From Holdemania massiliensis (lineage in GTDB: Bacteria; Bacillota_I; Bacilli_A; Erysipelotrichales; Erysipelotrichaceae): a stretch of DNA of 64,000 bases. Below the pieces are notes generated by a model. That model had not been told where the DNA came from and searched no databases. It saw only the letters and a program-made list of their open reading frames with translations. This document shows positions 1-9,263 of this stretch, piece by piece (positions within the stretch are counted from its first letter, which is position 1; every line of letters begins with the position of its first letter). The stretch is taken from positions 1-64,000 of the forward strand of contig NZ_JAKNTK010000001.1 of the NCBI RefSeq assembly GCF_022440805.1, given 5' to 3'. The position numbers and the translations under genes were made by a program.

Positions 1-416
1 TTCAGACCCGCTTGATCGACGGCGCTTATCCAGAAACCGCTCGTTTAATTCCGACAGAATTCGCGCATGAGCTGACCGTGGATTCCCGCGATATGCTCAA
101 TGCGATTGACCGGGCTTCGTTTATCAAGAATGAAGGCATCTCCATCGTCAAGCTGAGCGCCAACAGCGAAGAAGTCGTTATTTCCAGCAAATCTCAGGAA
201 GTCGGATCTTCGGTTGAAAATTTAAACATCATCGCTTATGAAGGCAATCCGCTTGAAATCTCATTCAGCGGCAAATATGTTTTTGAGGCAATCCGCGTTT
301 TATCGGCAACAACGATCAAGATTATGTTCAGCGGTGAGATGAAACCCTTCGTCATCCGCAACATGGATGATGACTCGATTCTGCAGCTGGTTCTGCCGGT
401 CAGAACGTATTCTTAA
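1..416 (+). CDS. dnaN: DNA polymerase III beta clamp, C-terminal part (partial at left edge)
   Basis: This is the 3' end of the sliding-clamp gene; the reading frame is open from the first base, so the start lies left of the window. The visible residues carry the clamp signature QTRLIDGAYPETARLIP and the C-terminal LVLPVRTYS, which matches the conserved LPVRTY tail that closes the third clamp domain and forms part of the hydrophobic pocket for polymerase and repair proteins. An internal TTG at 12 is not the real start. It is followed by the yaaA-recF-gyrB-gyrA order typical of Firmicute origins, so dnaA is expected just upstream. A short hairpin terminator separates it from yaaA. Confidence 0.97.
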   Translation, partial: QTRLIDGAYPETARLIPTEFAHELTVDSRDMLNAIDRASFIKNEGISIVKLSANSEEVVISSKSQEVGSSVENLNIIAYEGNPLEISFSGKYVFEAIRVLSATTIKIMFSGEMKPFVIRNMDDDSILQLVLPVRTYS

Positions 417-435
417 AACTTGCTGAAACACGAAA

Positions 436-465
436 TAAAAGGCACCCAGGCGGTGCTTTTTACTT
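436..465 (+). terminator. Short intrinsic terminator after dnaN
   Basis: A GCACC/GGTGC stem with a 5-base loop is flanked by A-rich and T-rich arms just after the dnaN stop. The stem is short (5 bp plus A-U extension), so read-through into yaaA-recF is likely. Confidence 0.55.
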
Positions 466-472
466 GCTTTTG

Positions 473-481
473 TGGTATAAT
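473..481 (+). promoter_or_regulatory. Extended -10 promoter for yaaA-recF-gyrBA
   Basis: TGGTATAAT is a perfect extended -10 element 38 bases before the yaaA start. The -35 region is poor, as is usual for extended -10 promoters. Confidence 0.6.
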
Positions 482-518
482 CTAAGAGATAGGCCATAGG
501 CAGGAAAGGACTCTGACA

Positions 519-722
519 ATGATCAAAATCGATACGGAATTCATTACCCTGGGACAGCTGCTGAAAATGACGGATTGGATCTCCTCCGGGGGCGAAGCCA
601 AGTTTGCCGTGAAAGAATTAAAGATTCAGGTCAATGGTGAATCTGAAAATCGCCGCGGCCGCAAGCTTTATCCAGGGGACCAAATCAGTATCGAGGACAA
701 GCGCTATACGATCGAACGATGA
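519..722 (+). CDS. yaaA: S4-domain RNA-binding protein YaaA
   Basis: A 67-residue protein consisting almost entirely of one S4 RNA-binding fold (around residues 10-60, with GGEAKFAVKE and the late LYPGDQI segment typical of the family). It sits between dnaN and recF exactly as YaaA/RlbA does in Bacillus, where the family is linked to ribosome or RNA binding. A good ribosome-binding site (AGGAAAGGA) precedes the ATG. Its TGA overlaps the recF ATG by four bases (ATGA), so recF is translationally coupled to it. The family role is not firmly known; identity is secure from size, fold and position. Confidence 0.92.
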   Translation: MIKIDTEFITLGQLLKMTDWISSGGEAKFAVKELKIQVNGESENRRGRKLYPGDQISIEDKRYTIER

Positions 723-1825
723 AGATCAATCAGATCCGCCTGAAGAATTTCAGAAACTATGATTCCTGCCAGCTGTTTCCGGATCCGCATATGAACGTGA
801 TCATCGGAAAAAATGCGCAGGGTAAAACCAATCTGCTGGAAAGCATCGTACTGCTTTCGACGACACGATCTCACCGGGCGATGCGGGATCAGGATATGAT
901 CCGCGAGGGGCAGGAATTCTGCAAAGCGGAATGCCGTCTGAATACCGAACCGGAGATGGTGCTGTCAGCGGTGATTCATGGAAAAGGAAAAACGCTGATG
1001 ATTCATCAGAAGCCGGTTTCCCGATCCAGTGAATTCATCGGAAAGCTAAACGCGGTGCTGTTTGCGCCTTCGGATTTGGAACTGTTTGAGGCGCCGCCGA
1101 AGGTTAGGCGCCGGCTGATGGATGTTGAAATCGGCAAGGTTTCCCCGCGGTACATGCAGGCATTAAGCGCGATGATGAAGCTTCTAAAAGAACGCAACAG
1201 CCTGTTGAAACAGGAGCGGATCGACTTAGCGATGCTGGAAGTTTTAGATCAGCAGATGATCGAACAGGAGCTGACCTTGATTGCCATGCGCCGTCAGTTT
1301 ATCGCTAAAATGAATGCGAGTCTAAGCCTGAAATACAATGCGCTGGCAGGAGAAAATGCCACGGTGAGCGCGGCCTACCATACGATAACCGAAAAAACAG
1401 AATTGCATGCCATGCGTGAAGAATTAGCGCGGAAGCTTTTGGAGAATCGGGAACGTGATCGGATCTTAAAGATAACGTCCAGCGGAGTTCATCGGGATGA
1501 TCTGAGCTTTCAGCTCAATGACCGCGATGTGCTGAGCTATGCCTCGCAAGGGCAGCGGCGGATGATCGTTCTGGCCTGGAAGCTGTCCCTGATCGACTTC
1601 ATTACCGATCAGCTCAACGAGCTGCCTGTGCTGCTTTTAGATGATGTGTTATCGGAGCTTGACCAACAGAAAAGGGTAAACCTTTTTTCTTTGATTTCCC
1701 CGGAAATTCAAACGTTTATTACGACGACAGAAATTGCGGATCTGCTTCCGTTTCTGCCGCGAAAACCAAAAATTGCAGAAATAGATTGCGGTCAGATACG
1801 ACCTTGGAAGGAGGACATGAATTAA
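719..1825 (+). CDS. recF: DNA replication and repair protein RecF
   Basis: RecF is an SMC-like ATPase that binds gapped DNA and helps RecO and RecR load RecA. The 368-residue product has the Walker A motif GKNAQGKT at about residues 30-37, an ABC signature (SYASQGQRR) near 278 and Walker B LLLDDVLSELD near 304-315, all in the usual RecF spacing and length. It starts by four-base overlap with yaaA and ends one base before gyrB, so it is in the origin operon. A near-consensus Noc-binding sequence lies inside the gene at 1694-1707. Confidence 0.98.
   Translation: MKINQIRLKNFRNYDSCQLFPDPHMNVIIGKNAQGKTNLLESIVLLSTTRSHRAMRDQDMIREGQEFCKAECRLNTEPEMVLSAVIHGKGKTLMIHQKPVSRSSEFIGKLNAVLFAPSDLELFEAPPKVRRRLMDVEIGKVSPRYMQALSAMMKLLKERNSLLKQERIDLAMLEVLDQQMIEQELTLIAMRRQFIAKMNASLSLKYNALAGENATVSAAYHTITEKTELHAMREELARKLLENRERDRILKITSSGVHRDDLSFQLNDRDVLSYASQGQRRMIVLAWKLSLIDFITDQLNELPVLLLDDVLSELDQQKRVNLFSLISPEIQTFITTTEIADLLPFLPRKPKIAEIDCGQIRPWKEDMN
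1694..1707 (+). promoter_or_regulatory. Candidate Noc-binding site (13/14) inside recF
   Basis: ATTTCCCCGGAAAT differs at one position from the Bacillus NBS consensus ATTTCCCGGGAAAT. A Noc homologue is encoded at 55991. The match is seen in the sequence; binding is inference, and a chance match in coding DNA is possible. Confidence 0.35.
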
Positions 1826-1826
1826 C

Positions 1827-3755
1827 ATGGAAAAACCAGTAGAGCATTCTTATACCTCGCATGACATTCAAGTGCTGGAGGGGTTAGAGGCGGTCAGAAA
1901 GCGGCCTGGCATGTATATCGGTTCAACTTCAGAAAAGGGCCTGCATCATCTGGTCTGGGAAATCGTGGACAACTCGATTGATGAAGCTTTAGCCGGATAT
2001 GCTACAGATATTGAAGTCACCGTCGATAAGAACAATATTGTCACGGTTGCGGATAACGGGCGCGGCATGCCTGTTGAGATTCATGAGAAAACCGGGATTT
2101 CGACGGTAGAAACGATATTCACCGTCCTGCATGCCGGCGGAAAGTTCGGCGGCGGAGCCTATAAAGTTTCCGGCGGTCTGCATGGGGTCGGCGCTTCCGT
2201 CGTCAATGCGTTAAGCGAATGGCTGGAAGTCACGGTATATAAAGAAGGCAAGGTTTTCTTTATCCGTTTTGAAAATGGCGGCCAAGCTGTAGCGCCATTG
2301 AAGCAGATCGGTACTTGTGATCCAGAAAAGCACGGCAGCTTAGTTCGGTTTAAGGCGGATCCGACGATCTTTACGGAAACCGTAGCGTACAATCACGATG
2401 TCCTGTATGACCGGCTGCGTCAGATAGCTTTCTTAAACAAAGGGATCAAGCTGTTATTTACCGACGAGCGGATGGAAGAGGAAGCCAAGCGGTCGCATAC
2501 CTTTCTGTATGAAGGCGGCTTAAAAGAATACATCGCATTCTTAAATAAAAATAAATCGCCGATCCATGAAGAAATTATTTATGTGGAAGGTGAACAGGAT
2601 AACATTCAGGTTGAAATCGCGATGCAGTACAATGATGGATACGTTCCGAATGTGTATTCATTCTGCAACAACATCAACACCGGAGAAGGCGGCACGCATG
2701 AGGAAGGCTTCAAGCTGGCGCTGAACCGAACATTGAACAGTTATGCTAAAGAGGCGGGCCTGCTGAAAAAAGATGAGGAAGGTCTGCAGAGTGATGACGT
2801 CAGGGAAGGTCTAACGGCTATCATTTCCGTCAAGCATCCGGATCCGCAGTATGAAGGACAGACCAAAACCAAATTGGGCAACGTTGAGGTGCGTAAAATT
2901 GTATCCAACATTCTGGGCGAGCAGCTGGAACGCTTCCTGATGGAAAATCCGAACAGCGCCAAGCTGATCATTGAAAAAGCCCAGCTGGCTTCCAAGGCCC
3001 GTTTGGCAGCGAAAAAAGCGCGGGAACTGACCCGCCGCAAGAGTGCTTTGGAAATCAGTTCACTGCCGGGAAAACTGGCTGACTGTTCCAGCAAAAACGC
3101 GGAAATCTGCGAAATTTACCTGGTGGAAGGGGACTCCGCCGGCGGCAGCGCGAAGCAGGGAAGAAATTCCAAGTTTCAGGCGATTCTGCCGCTGCGCGGA
3201 AAGATTTTAAACGTTGAAAAGGCACGACTGCACCGAATTTTTGACAACAATGAAATCCGTTCGATGATCACGGCGTTCGGCGCCGGCGTGGGCGAGGAAG
3301 TGGATGTCACCAAGCTGCGCTATCATAAAATTGTTATCATGACCGATGCCGATGTCGACGGCGCGCATATCCGCACGCTGCTGCTGACATTCCTGTATCG
3401 TTATTTGCGTCCGGTCGTGGAAGGCGGATTCGTCTATATTGCCCAGCCGCCGCTGTATAAGATTCAAAAGGGCCAACAGGTTCGTTATGCTTACTCTGAT
3501 GATGAATTGAATAAGGCGAAAGGGGAAATGGGCGACCGGCTGAACATTCAGCGCTACAAAGGTCTGGGTGAAATGAATCCGGAACAGCTGTGGGAAACGA
3601 CCATGGATCCGGAAGTCAGAACGCTGATTCAGGTCACGATTGAAGACGCGATGGATGCGGATGCCGTATTCTCGATGCTGATGGGCGATGAAGTCGAACC
3701 GCGCCGCAACTTTATTCAGGAAAACGCCCATTTCGTTAAGAATTTAGATATTTAA
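1827..3755 (+). CDS. gyrB: DNA gyrase subunit B
   Basis: The ATPase subunit of DNA gyrase, 642 residues, the normal length of a Gram-positive GyrB. The GHKL ATPase shows DNSIDEALAG near residue 49, NGRGMPV near 78 and GLHGVGASVVNALS near 118. The TOPRIM domain has EGDSAGGSAKQGRN near 434 and DADVDGAHIRTLLL near 508 for magnesium binding, and the C-terminal KGLGEMNPEQLWETTM block is intact. It follows recF by one base and precedes gyrA by 12 bases with a strong ribosome-binding site (AAGGAGG). Confidence 0.99.
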   Translation: MEKPVEHSYTSHDIQVLEGLEAVRKRPGMYIGSTSEKGLHHLVWEIVDNSIDEALAGYATDIEVTVDKNNIVTVADNGRGMPVEIHEKTGISTVETIFTVLHAGGKFGGGAYKVSGGLHGVGASVVNALSEWLEVTVYKEGKVFFIRFENGGQAVAPLKQIGTCDPEKHGSLVRFKADPTIFTETVAYNHDVLYDRLRQIAFLNKGIKLLFTDERMEEEAKRSHTFLYEGGLKEYIAFLNKNKSPIHEEIIYVEGEQDNIQVEIAMQYNDGYVPNVYSFCNNINTGEGGTHEEGFKLALNRTLNSYAKEAGLLKKDEEGLQSDDVREGLTAIISVKHPDPQYEGQTKTKLGNVEVRKIVSNILGEQLERFLMENPNSAKLIIEKAQLASKARLAAKKARELTRRKSALEISSLPGKLADCSSKNAEICEIYLVEGDSAGGSAKQGRNSKFQAILPLRGKILNVEKARLHRIFDNNEIRSMITAFGAGVGEEVDVTKLRYHKIVIMTDADVDGAHIRTLLLTFLYRYLRPVVEGGFVYIAQPPLYKIQKGQQVRYAYSDDELNKAKGEMGDRLNIQRYKGLGEMNPEQLWETTMDPEVRTLIQVTIEDAMDADAVFSMLMGDEVEPRRNFIQENAHFVKNLDI

Positions 3756-3767
3756 GGAGGATCATAG

Positions 3768-6329
3768 ATGGATGAGAATAACTTTAATCATGGAAATATA
3801 AAAACAACCAATATTTCCAGTGAAATGCGGACATCCTTTCTGGATTACTCCATGTCCGTTATTGTCGCACGAGCGCTGCCGGATGTTCGGGATGGCATGA
3901 AGCCTGTTCACCGCCGCATTTTATATGCCATGAATGACTTAGGCATTGTTGCCGACAAACCGCATAAGAAATCAGCGCGTATTGTCGGTGAAGTCATCGG
4001 TAAGTATCACCCACATGGAGATACGGCAGTTTATGAAACAATGGTGCGCATGGCACAGGATTTCAGCTACCGCTATCCATTAGTCGACGGTCACGGCAAC
4101 TTTGGTTCTGTTGACGGCGATGGTGCGGCGGCGATGCGATATACCGAAGCGCGTATGTCCAAAATTTCCATGGAGCTGCTTCGTGATATCAACAAGGATA
4201 CGGTTGACTGGATGGATAACTATGACGGGGAAGAACATGAACCGGTAGTTCTGCCTTGCCGTTTTCCGAACTTACTCGTCAATGGTACGACCGGCATTGC
4301 GGTCGGCATGGCAACCAACATTCCGCCGCATAATCTCGGTGAAACCATCGACGCTGTTTTTGCGATCATGGATAATCCGGATATCACCGTCATGGAATTG
4401 ATGGAAGACTACATCAGCGGTCCGGATTTTCCTACCGGCGGCTATATTTTAGGCCGGGCTGGAATTAAGCAGGCTTATGAAACCGGCCGCGGATCCATCA
4501 TGATTCGATCCAAGGTTCAGGTCGAAGACATGCCCAATGGCAAGAAACAGATTATTGTTACGGAAATTCCGTATGTTGTCAATAAAGCGGCACTGGTTGA
4601 GAAAATTGCCAGTTTGGTTCGTGAAAAGCTGATTGAAGGCATCACGGATCTGCGTGATGAATCCAACATGGAAGGCATTCGGATCGTGATTGAGCTGCGA
4701 AAAGATGTCCAGAGTGATGTCATTTTGAATCAGTTGTACCGCATGACTTCTTTGCAGACGTCCTTTGGTGTGAATATGATTGTCTTAGTGGACAATGCAC
4801 CGCGTCAGCTGGGTTTGAAAGACGTGCTGCAATGTTATCTCGATCATCAGATCGACGTCACTGTACGCCGGACTCGCTTTGAACTGAAAAAAGCGGAAGA
4901 TCGTGCACATATCTTGGAAGGCTTGAAGATTGCGCTGGATCACATTGATGAAATCATCACGCTGATCCGAAATTCCAAGGATACTTCGATCGCGATGAAC
5001 GGCTTGATGGAAAATTTCGGTCTGAGTGAAATCCAGGCGAAAGCGATCCTCGATATGCAGTTCAGACGGCTTACCGGTTTGGAACGGCAGAAGATTGAAG
5101 AAGAATATGACGGCTTGATGGCACAGATTACAGATTTAAAAGATATTCTGAACAATCACAGCCGGGTTCTGGAAATCATTCGTACCGAATTGTCGGAAAT
5201 CAAGGAAAAATACAATGATAAGCGTCGTTCTGAAATCATCGACGCGGAAATTGATATGCAGGATGAAGATTTGATTCCGCAGGAAGACGTTGTCATCACG
5301 ATGACGGTCAATGGCTATGTCAAACGGATTCCAGTCGATACCTATCGTCTGCAGAACCGCGGCGGCAAGGGCATCAAAGGCATGAGCATGCATGAAGATG
5401 ATATTGTTGATCAGTTCTTGACGATGATGACGCATGATTACCTGCTGATGTTTACCAACCTGGGAAAAGTCTATCGGATTAAGGGATATCAAGTTCCGCT
5501 GGCTTCCCGGACATCGAAGGGAATCCCGATTGTCAATCTGCTGAATCTCGATAAGAATGAAAAAGTTCTGGCGATGGTTCCGGTTGAACGGGAGAATTCT
5601 CCAGCGAAATTCTTATTCTTCGTTACTGCTCAGGGAATTGTCAAACGGGTACCGATTGAAGAGTTTGAAAATATTCGTCAGTCAGGAAAGATTGCGATTA
5701 ATCTGCGCGATGGCGATGAATTGATCAGTGCGAAGCCGACGACCGGCAGCAGTCAGATTCTGATTGCGGCGGCCAATGGTCAGGCGATTCGCTTTAACGA
5801 AACGGATGTTCGTCCGATGGGCCGAACCGCTACGGGTGTTAAGGGCTTCAATGTGAACGGCAGCCGGGTTATCGGCATGACCACCGATTTTGAAGGTCAG
5901 TATATCCTGTCAGTCACGGAAAAAGGTTATGGTAAGAAATCCAAGCTGGAAGATTACCGCATGACCAACCGCGGTGGCAAGGGGGTTAAGACGGTTCAGG
6001 TGACCGAGAAGAATGGTCCGCTGGTCTTCCTGCGTGCGGTTAACGGCGATGAAGACTGTCTGATAATGACGAATGAAGGCATTGTCATTCGTATCAGTCT
6101 GGAAAAGGTTTCGGTTTACAGTCGGAATACTCAGGGTGTAAAATTGATTTCCGTTGAAGATGACCAGAGCGTTTCTACTGTGGCTATCGTTTATAAATCA
6201 GAAGACGATGAAGAAACAGAAGAGGATACGGAGAACAACGAATTCAATTCAGAGCTTGAAGGAGAAACAGCCGGGGTTTCAGAAGCGGAATCAACGGTGA
6301 ACTCCGAATCGGAAGATATTGCTGAATAG
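3768..6329 (+). CDS. gyrA: DNA gyrase subunit A
   Basis: The breakage-reunion subunit of gyrase, 853 residues. The catalytic tyrosine is in AAMRYTEARMSK near residue 125. The quinolone-determining stretch reads HPHGDTAVYE, with Thr at the position of E. coli Ser83 and Glu at Asp87; Thr there is natural in some clostridia and is not evidence of resistance. The GyrA box in the DNA-wrapping C-terminal domain is LQNRGGKGIKG near residue 528. The last 50 residues form a very acidic Glu/Asp-rich tail. The gene is followed by a clear terminator, ending the yaaA-recF-gyrBA unit. Confidence 0.99.
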   Translation: MDENNFNHGNIKTTNISSEMRTSFLDYSMSVIVARALPDVRDGMKPVHRRILYAMNDLGIVADKPHKKSARIVGEVIGKYHPHGDTAVYETMVRMAQDFSYRYPLVDGHGNFGSVDGDGAAAMRYTEARMSKISMELLRDINKDTVDWMDNYDGEEHEPVVLPCRFPNLLVNGTTGIAVGMATNIPPHNLGETIDAVFAIMDNPDITVMELMEDYISGPDFPTGGYILGRAGIKQAYETGRGSIMIRSKVQVEDMPNGKKQIIVTEIPYVVNKAALVEKIASLVREKLIEGITDLRDESNMEGIRIVIELRKDVQSDVILNQLYRMTSLQTSFGVNMIVLVDNAPRQLGLKDVLQCYLDHQIDVTVRRTRFELKKAEDRAHILEGLKIALDHIDEIITLIRNSKDTSIAMNGLMENFGLSEIQAKAILDMQFRRLTGLERQKIEEEYDGLMAQITDLKDILNNHSRVLEIIRTELSEIKEKYNDKRRSEIIDAEIDMQDEDLIPQEDVVITMTVNGYVKRIPVDTYRLQNRGGKGIKGMSMHEDDIVDQFLTMMTHDYLLMFTNLGKVYRIKGYQVPLASRTSKGIPIVNLLNLDKNEKVLAMVPVERENSPAKFLFFVTAQGIVKRVPIEEFENIRQSGKIAINLRDGDELISAKPTTGSSQILIAAANGQAIRFNETDVRPMGRTATGVKGFNVNGSRVIGMTTDFEGQYILSVTEKGYGKKSKLEDYRMTNRGGKGVKTVQVTEKNGPLVFLRAVNGDEDCLIMTNEGIVIRISLEKVSVYSRNTQGVKLISVEDDQSVSTVAIVYKSEDDEETEEDTENNEFNSELEGETAGVSEAESTVNSESEDIAE

Positions 6330-6358
6330 TCATTAAAAGAGTGCAGTGTTAAAAATTA

Positions 6359-6399
6359 GAAAAAAGCTATAGTCCATTGTGAATATAGCTTTTTTTCAT
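6359..6399 (+). terminator. Intrinsic terminator after gyrA
   Basis: GCTATA / TATAGC stem with a 12-base loop followed by seven T residues, 30 bases after the gyrA stop. Confidence 0.8.
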
Positions 6400-6609
6400 T
6401 TGTTTTATGCATATAATAAGAAAGATGATTATTTTAAAGTTATGAGTGAATTCATTCATAAAATCAGAAATAACGGTTTGAATATTATTTAATTAAGATT
6501 ATCCTGTTGTAAATCGAAAAAAAATTTTTGGAATGCTAAAAGAAGACAAGTCAGATCAAGCAGAAGAGATTTGAAATTTCTATAATATTAGAGTAGCAGC
6601 GGAAGGAGA

Positions 6610-7593
6610 ATGAAAATGTTTGAGTGGCAGAAGCAAATTCAGATAATCGTGGATGAGATTGATGAAAGCATAAAGCAGCATCAGGATGAAGCGCTGACAT
6701 TGCATAATCTTGCACAGCGATTGGGTTATTCTGAATTTTACATGACACGGAAATTCAAAGCTATTTCCGGTATGGTCTTTCGGGATTATCTGCGATATCG
6801 AAAACTGGCTTTCGCATTGAAAGAAGTGCGTGACAGCAAGAAAAGTATGATTGAAATTGCATTCAGCTATGGATTTTCTTCCCATGAGGCCTTTACCCGA
6901 GCCTTTAAGCGAATGTATGGGATCACACCCAGTCAGTATCGAAAAAATCCAAAGCCTGTCATTCTGCGCACAAAAATTCATTCCTTCGACCGTTACTTTT
7001 TAGGATTAGGAGAAATTGGAATGATGAAAACAACAGAAGACTTAAAAATTTACTTTGTCACAATTCCGGCGCATCAGTTTTTACACATTAAAAATTATGA
7101 AAGTAATGGTTATTGGGATTTCTGGCAGAAACAAAGCTTAATTCCAGGGCAGGATCAAGCTACGATTTGTGGTTTGCTAGACAGTATTAAAGGTAAATTG
7201 GATGATGAAGGTGGAAGTGATACGGACAGCGGAAGCGGCCAGGTGATGGCGTATATCAATGATCCGCAGGGAAGACTCTGTGATTGGGGATTTCCTCGCA
7301 TTGAATGTTATGGCGTTCGTCTGCCTCTTGATTATCAGGGGGATATTCCTGATTCGATGACGTTGACAACGATTCCGGAAGCAGAATATCTTGTTTTTGA
7401 ACATGGACCATTTAATTACGAACAAGAAAACCGCAGTATTGAGGAACAAGTTGAAAAAGCCATGGCTGAATTCGATTTCACGGAAACAGAATATTGTTAC
7501 GATACAACAACACCGGGGAGAATCGTATATTTCTATTTTAATCCTGAGCGGTTTTGGAAATATATTCGGCCTGTTCGTAAAATTGCTGATTAA
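6610..7593 (+). CDS. AraC-family regulator with GyrI-like effector-binding domain
   Basis: A 327-residue transcription regulator. Residues about 15-110 are the double helix-turn-helix AraC/XylS domain (LHNLAQRLGYSEFYMTRKFK and the second helix pair ending ITPSQYRKNP). Residues about 140-327 look like a GyrI-like/SOUL-type ligand-binding domain (FVTIPAHQFLHIKNYE, YLVFEHGPFNYEQ). This SoxS/Rob-like layout, with the HTH at the N-terminus, suggests a sensor of small hydrophobic or cationic compounds. No target gene is adjacent: the next gene is serS. A GGAAGGAG site precedes the ATG and a TATAAT lies at 6581. The ligand is unknown. Confidence 0.85.
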   Translation: MKMFEWQKQIQIIVDEIDESIKQHQDEALTLHNLAQRLGYSEFYMTRKFKAISGMVFRDYLRYRKLAFALKEVRDSKKSMIEIAFSYGFSSHEAFTRAFKRMYGITPSQYRKNPKPVILRTKIHSFDRYFLGLGEIGMMKTTEDLKIYFVTIPAHQFLHIKNYESNGYWDFWQKQSLIPGQDQATICGLLDSIKGKLDDEGGSDTDSGSGQVMAYINDPQGRLCDWGFPRIECYGVRLPLDYQGDIPDSMTLTTIPEAEYLVFEHGPFNYEQENRSIEEQVEKAMAEFDFTETEYCYDTTTPGRIVYFYFNPERFWKYIRPVRKIAD

Positions 7594-7700
7594 ACGAGAT
7601 TTATTTGTGAGAATACAGACTAAGAAGAAGTTTATTTTCTTAAAATCAGGTCAAACTGATTAAGAACGTGAAATGAATGACAACGGTTTAGTTTTATCCA

Positions 7701-7729
7701 TTGACAAAAAAATGACCCTTGATTAAAAT
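7701..7729 (+). promoter_or_regulatory. serS promoter
   Basis: TTGACA, a 17-base spacer and TAAAAT; transcription would begin near 7736, at the 5' end of the T-box leader. Confidence 0.8.
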
Positions 7730-7735
7730 GAAGGT

Positions 7736-7956
7736 GTTAAAACGTAGATGAGGACAAGTAAGTTCATGATTATCCTTAGAGAAGCAGTGGATGGTGAAAA
7801 CTGTTGATAATTTGTACTGAAATCCACCTCGGAGTGAAAGTAAACCTTTCCGGTTATCGCCGTTAACGATTCAAGTGATCGATGTTTCACGTGAAACATT
7901 GGTAATTAGGGTGGCAACACGAGGCATCGTCCCTGAATGGGCGGGCCTTTTTTATG
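7736..7956 (+). promoter_or_regulatory. T-box leader of serS
   Basis: A tRNA-sensing T-box riboswitch. It shows the Stem I pieces AGGACAAGTA, GAGAAGCAGTGGATGGTG and AAACTG, the conserved T-box AGGGTGGCAACACG at 7908-7921 and a terminator helix with a T-run at 7921-7953. Uncharged serine tRNA should pair with the specifier codon and the T-box bulge and turn transcription of serS on. A UCC in AAATCCACC near 7822 is the likely serine specifier, followed by a purine as usual, but I assigned it by eye. A perfect parS palindrome occupies the place where Stem III is expected. Confidence 0.93.
7883..7898. promoter_or_regulatory. parS site 1 (inside the serS T-box leader)
   Basis: TGTTTCACGTGAAACA, identical to the Firmicute ParB/Spo0J loading site, extended by A and T to an 18-bp perfect palindrome. 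ParB is encoded at 57560. The site lies ten bases upstream of the T-box sequence, so it is also transcribed. Confidence 0.95.
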
Positions 7957-7975
7957 TTAAAAGGAGGAAATAGTC

Positions 7976-9259
7976 ATGCTGGACATTAATTTGTTGCGTA
8001 CAAATCCAGAAGTAGTCAAAGAAAACATTAAAAAGAAGTTTCAGAATCAAAAATTGGAATTAGTCGATAAGGTTGTTGAGCTGGATCGCCAATTCCGAAA
8101 AGCGAAGACTGACGGTGACAGCTTAAGAGGGCAAAGAAATGCCATCAGCAAGCAAATCGGCGGATTTATGAAGCAAGGACTTAAAGACAAGGCAGAAGAG
8201 GCCAAGAAAGAAGTCGCTAATATTGCTAAGCAGTTAGCTGATTTAGAAGTGAAGGAAGAGGAACTGGCAGCCGAAATTAAAAAAATCATGCTTGTTCTTC
8301 CGAATATCATTGATGAAACAGTTCCGATTGGCAAAGATGACAGCGAAAATGTGGAAATTGAGAAATTTGGTGAGCCGGTTGTGCCTGAATATGAAATTCC
8401 ATACCATACCGACATTATGGAAGCTTTCGATGGCATTGATCTGGATAGCGCACGGAAGACAAGCGGCAATGGATTCTACTATTTGAAAGGCGATATTGCC
8501 CGACTGCACTCTGCAATCCTGTCTTATGCCCGTGATTTCATGATTGATCGGGGATTTACTTACTACATTCCGCCATTCATGATCCGCAGTGATGTTGTAA
8601 CAGGAGTTATGAGCTTTGCGGAAATGGAAAATATGATGTATAAAATTGAAGGAGAAGATCTGTATTTGATCGGAACGAGTGAACATTCCATGATTGGCAA
8701 GTTCATCGACACGATTATTGATGAAGAGAAGCTCCCGCAGACATTAACCTCGTATTCTCCTTGCTTCCGTAAGGAAGTAGGCGCTCATGGAATTGAAGAA
8801 CGCGGTGTTTACCGTATTCATCAATTTGAAAAACAGGAAATGATCGTTGTCTGCAAACCAGAAGATTCTAAATACTGGTATGATCAGCTTTGGAAGAACT
8901 CCGTTGATTTCTTCCGTTCCTTGGATATTCCTGTAAGAACTCTGGAATGTTGTTCCGGAGATCTGGCTGACTTAAAAGTGAAGAGCTGTGATGTTGAGGC
9001 ATGGTCGCCGCGGCAGAAGAAGTATTTTGAAGTTGGAAGCTGTTCTAATCTGGGTGATGCTCAGGCTCGCCGCCTTGGAATTCGTGTTCAGGGTAAGGAA
9101 GGCAAATACTTTGCGCATACCTTGAATAATACCGTTGTTGCACCGCCAAGAATGCTGATTGCTTTCCTGGAGAATAACTTAAATGCCGATGGAACAGTGA
9201 ATATTCCTGAACCATTGAGAATGTATATGGGCGGAAAGACTAAAATCGAGAAAAAGTAG
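7976..9259 (+). CDS. serS: Seryl-tRNA synthetase
   Basis: Charges tRNA-Ser with serine in the cytoplasm. The 427-residue product is normal in length. Residues about 27-105 form the Lys/Glu-rich antiparallel coiled-coil arm that grips the tRNA long variable arm. The class II core follows, with TSEHSMIGKF, motif 2 FRKEVGAHGIEERGVYRIHQ and motif 3 around SNLGDAQARRLGIR. The start follows a strong AAGGAGG. Expression is under the T-box leader immediately upstream. Confidence 0.98.
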   Translation: MLDINLLRTNPEVVKENIKKKFQNQKLELVDKVVELDRQFRKAKTDGDSLRGQRNAISKQIGGFMKQGLKDKAEEAKKEVANIAKQLADLEVKEEELAAEIKKIMLVLPNIIDETVPIGKDDSENVEIEKFGEPVVPEYEIPYHTDIMEAFDGIDLDSARKTSGNGFYYLKGDIARLHSAILSYARDFMIDRGFTYYIPPFMIRSDVVTGVMSFAEMENMMYKIEGEDLYLIGTSEHSMIGKFIDTIIDEEKLPQTLTSYSPCFRKEVGAHGIEERGVYRIHQFEKQEMIVVCKPEDSKYWYDQLWKNSVDFFRSLDIPVRTLECCSGDLADLKVKSCDVEAWSPRQKKYFEVGSCSNLGDAQARRLGIRVQGKEGKYFAHTLNNTVVAPPRMLIAFLENNLNADGTVNIPEPLRMYMGGKTKIEKK

Positions 9260-9263
9260 AGCT

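Noticed and set aside
3207..3731. A 174-codon frame on the - strand within gyrB, and similar long antisense frames in gyrA, dnaX, mnmG, nrdA and others
   Set aside because: They are antisense shadows of well-conserved genes with no ribosome-binding site or family match.
4000..4060. Thr/Glu at the quinolone positions of GyrA as resistance mutations
   Set aside because: Thr at the Ser83 position occurs naturally in some clostridia, so resistance cannot be inferred.
6610..7593. The AraC-type gene as regulator of serS
   Set aside because: serS already has its own T-box and promoter; the regulator's place beside it looks incidental.
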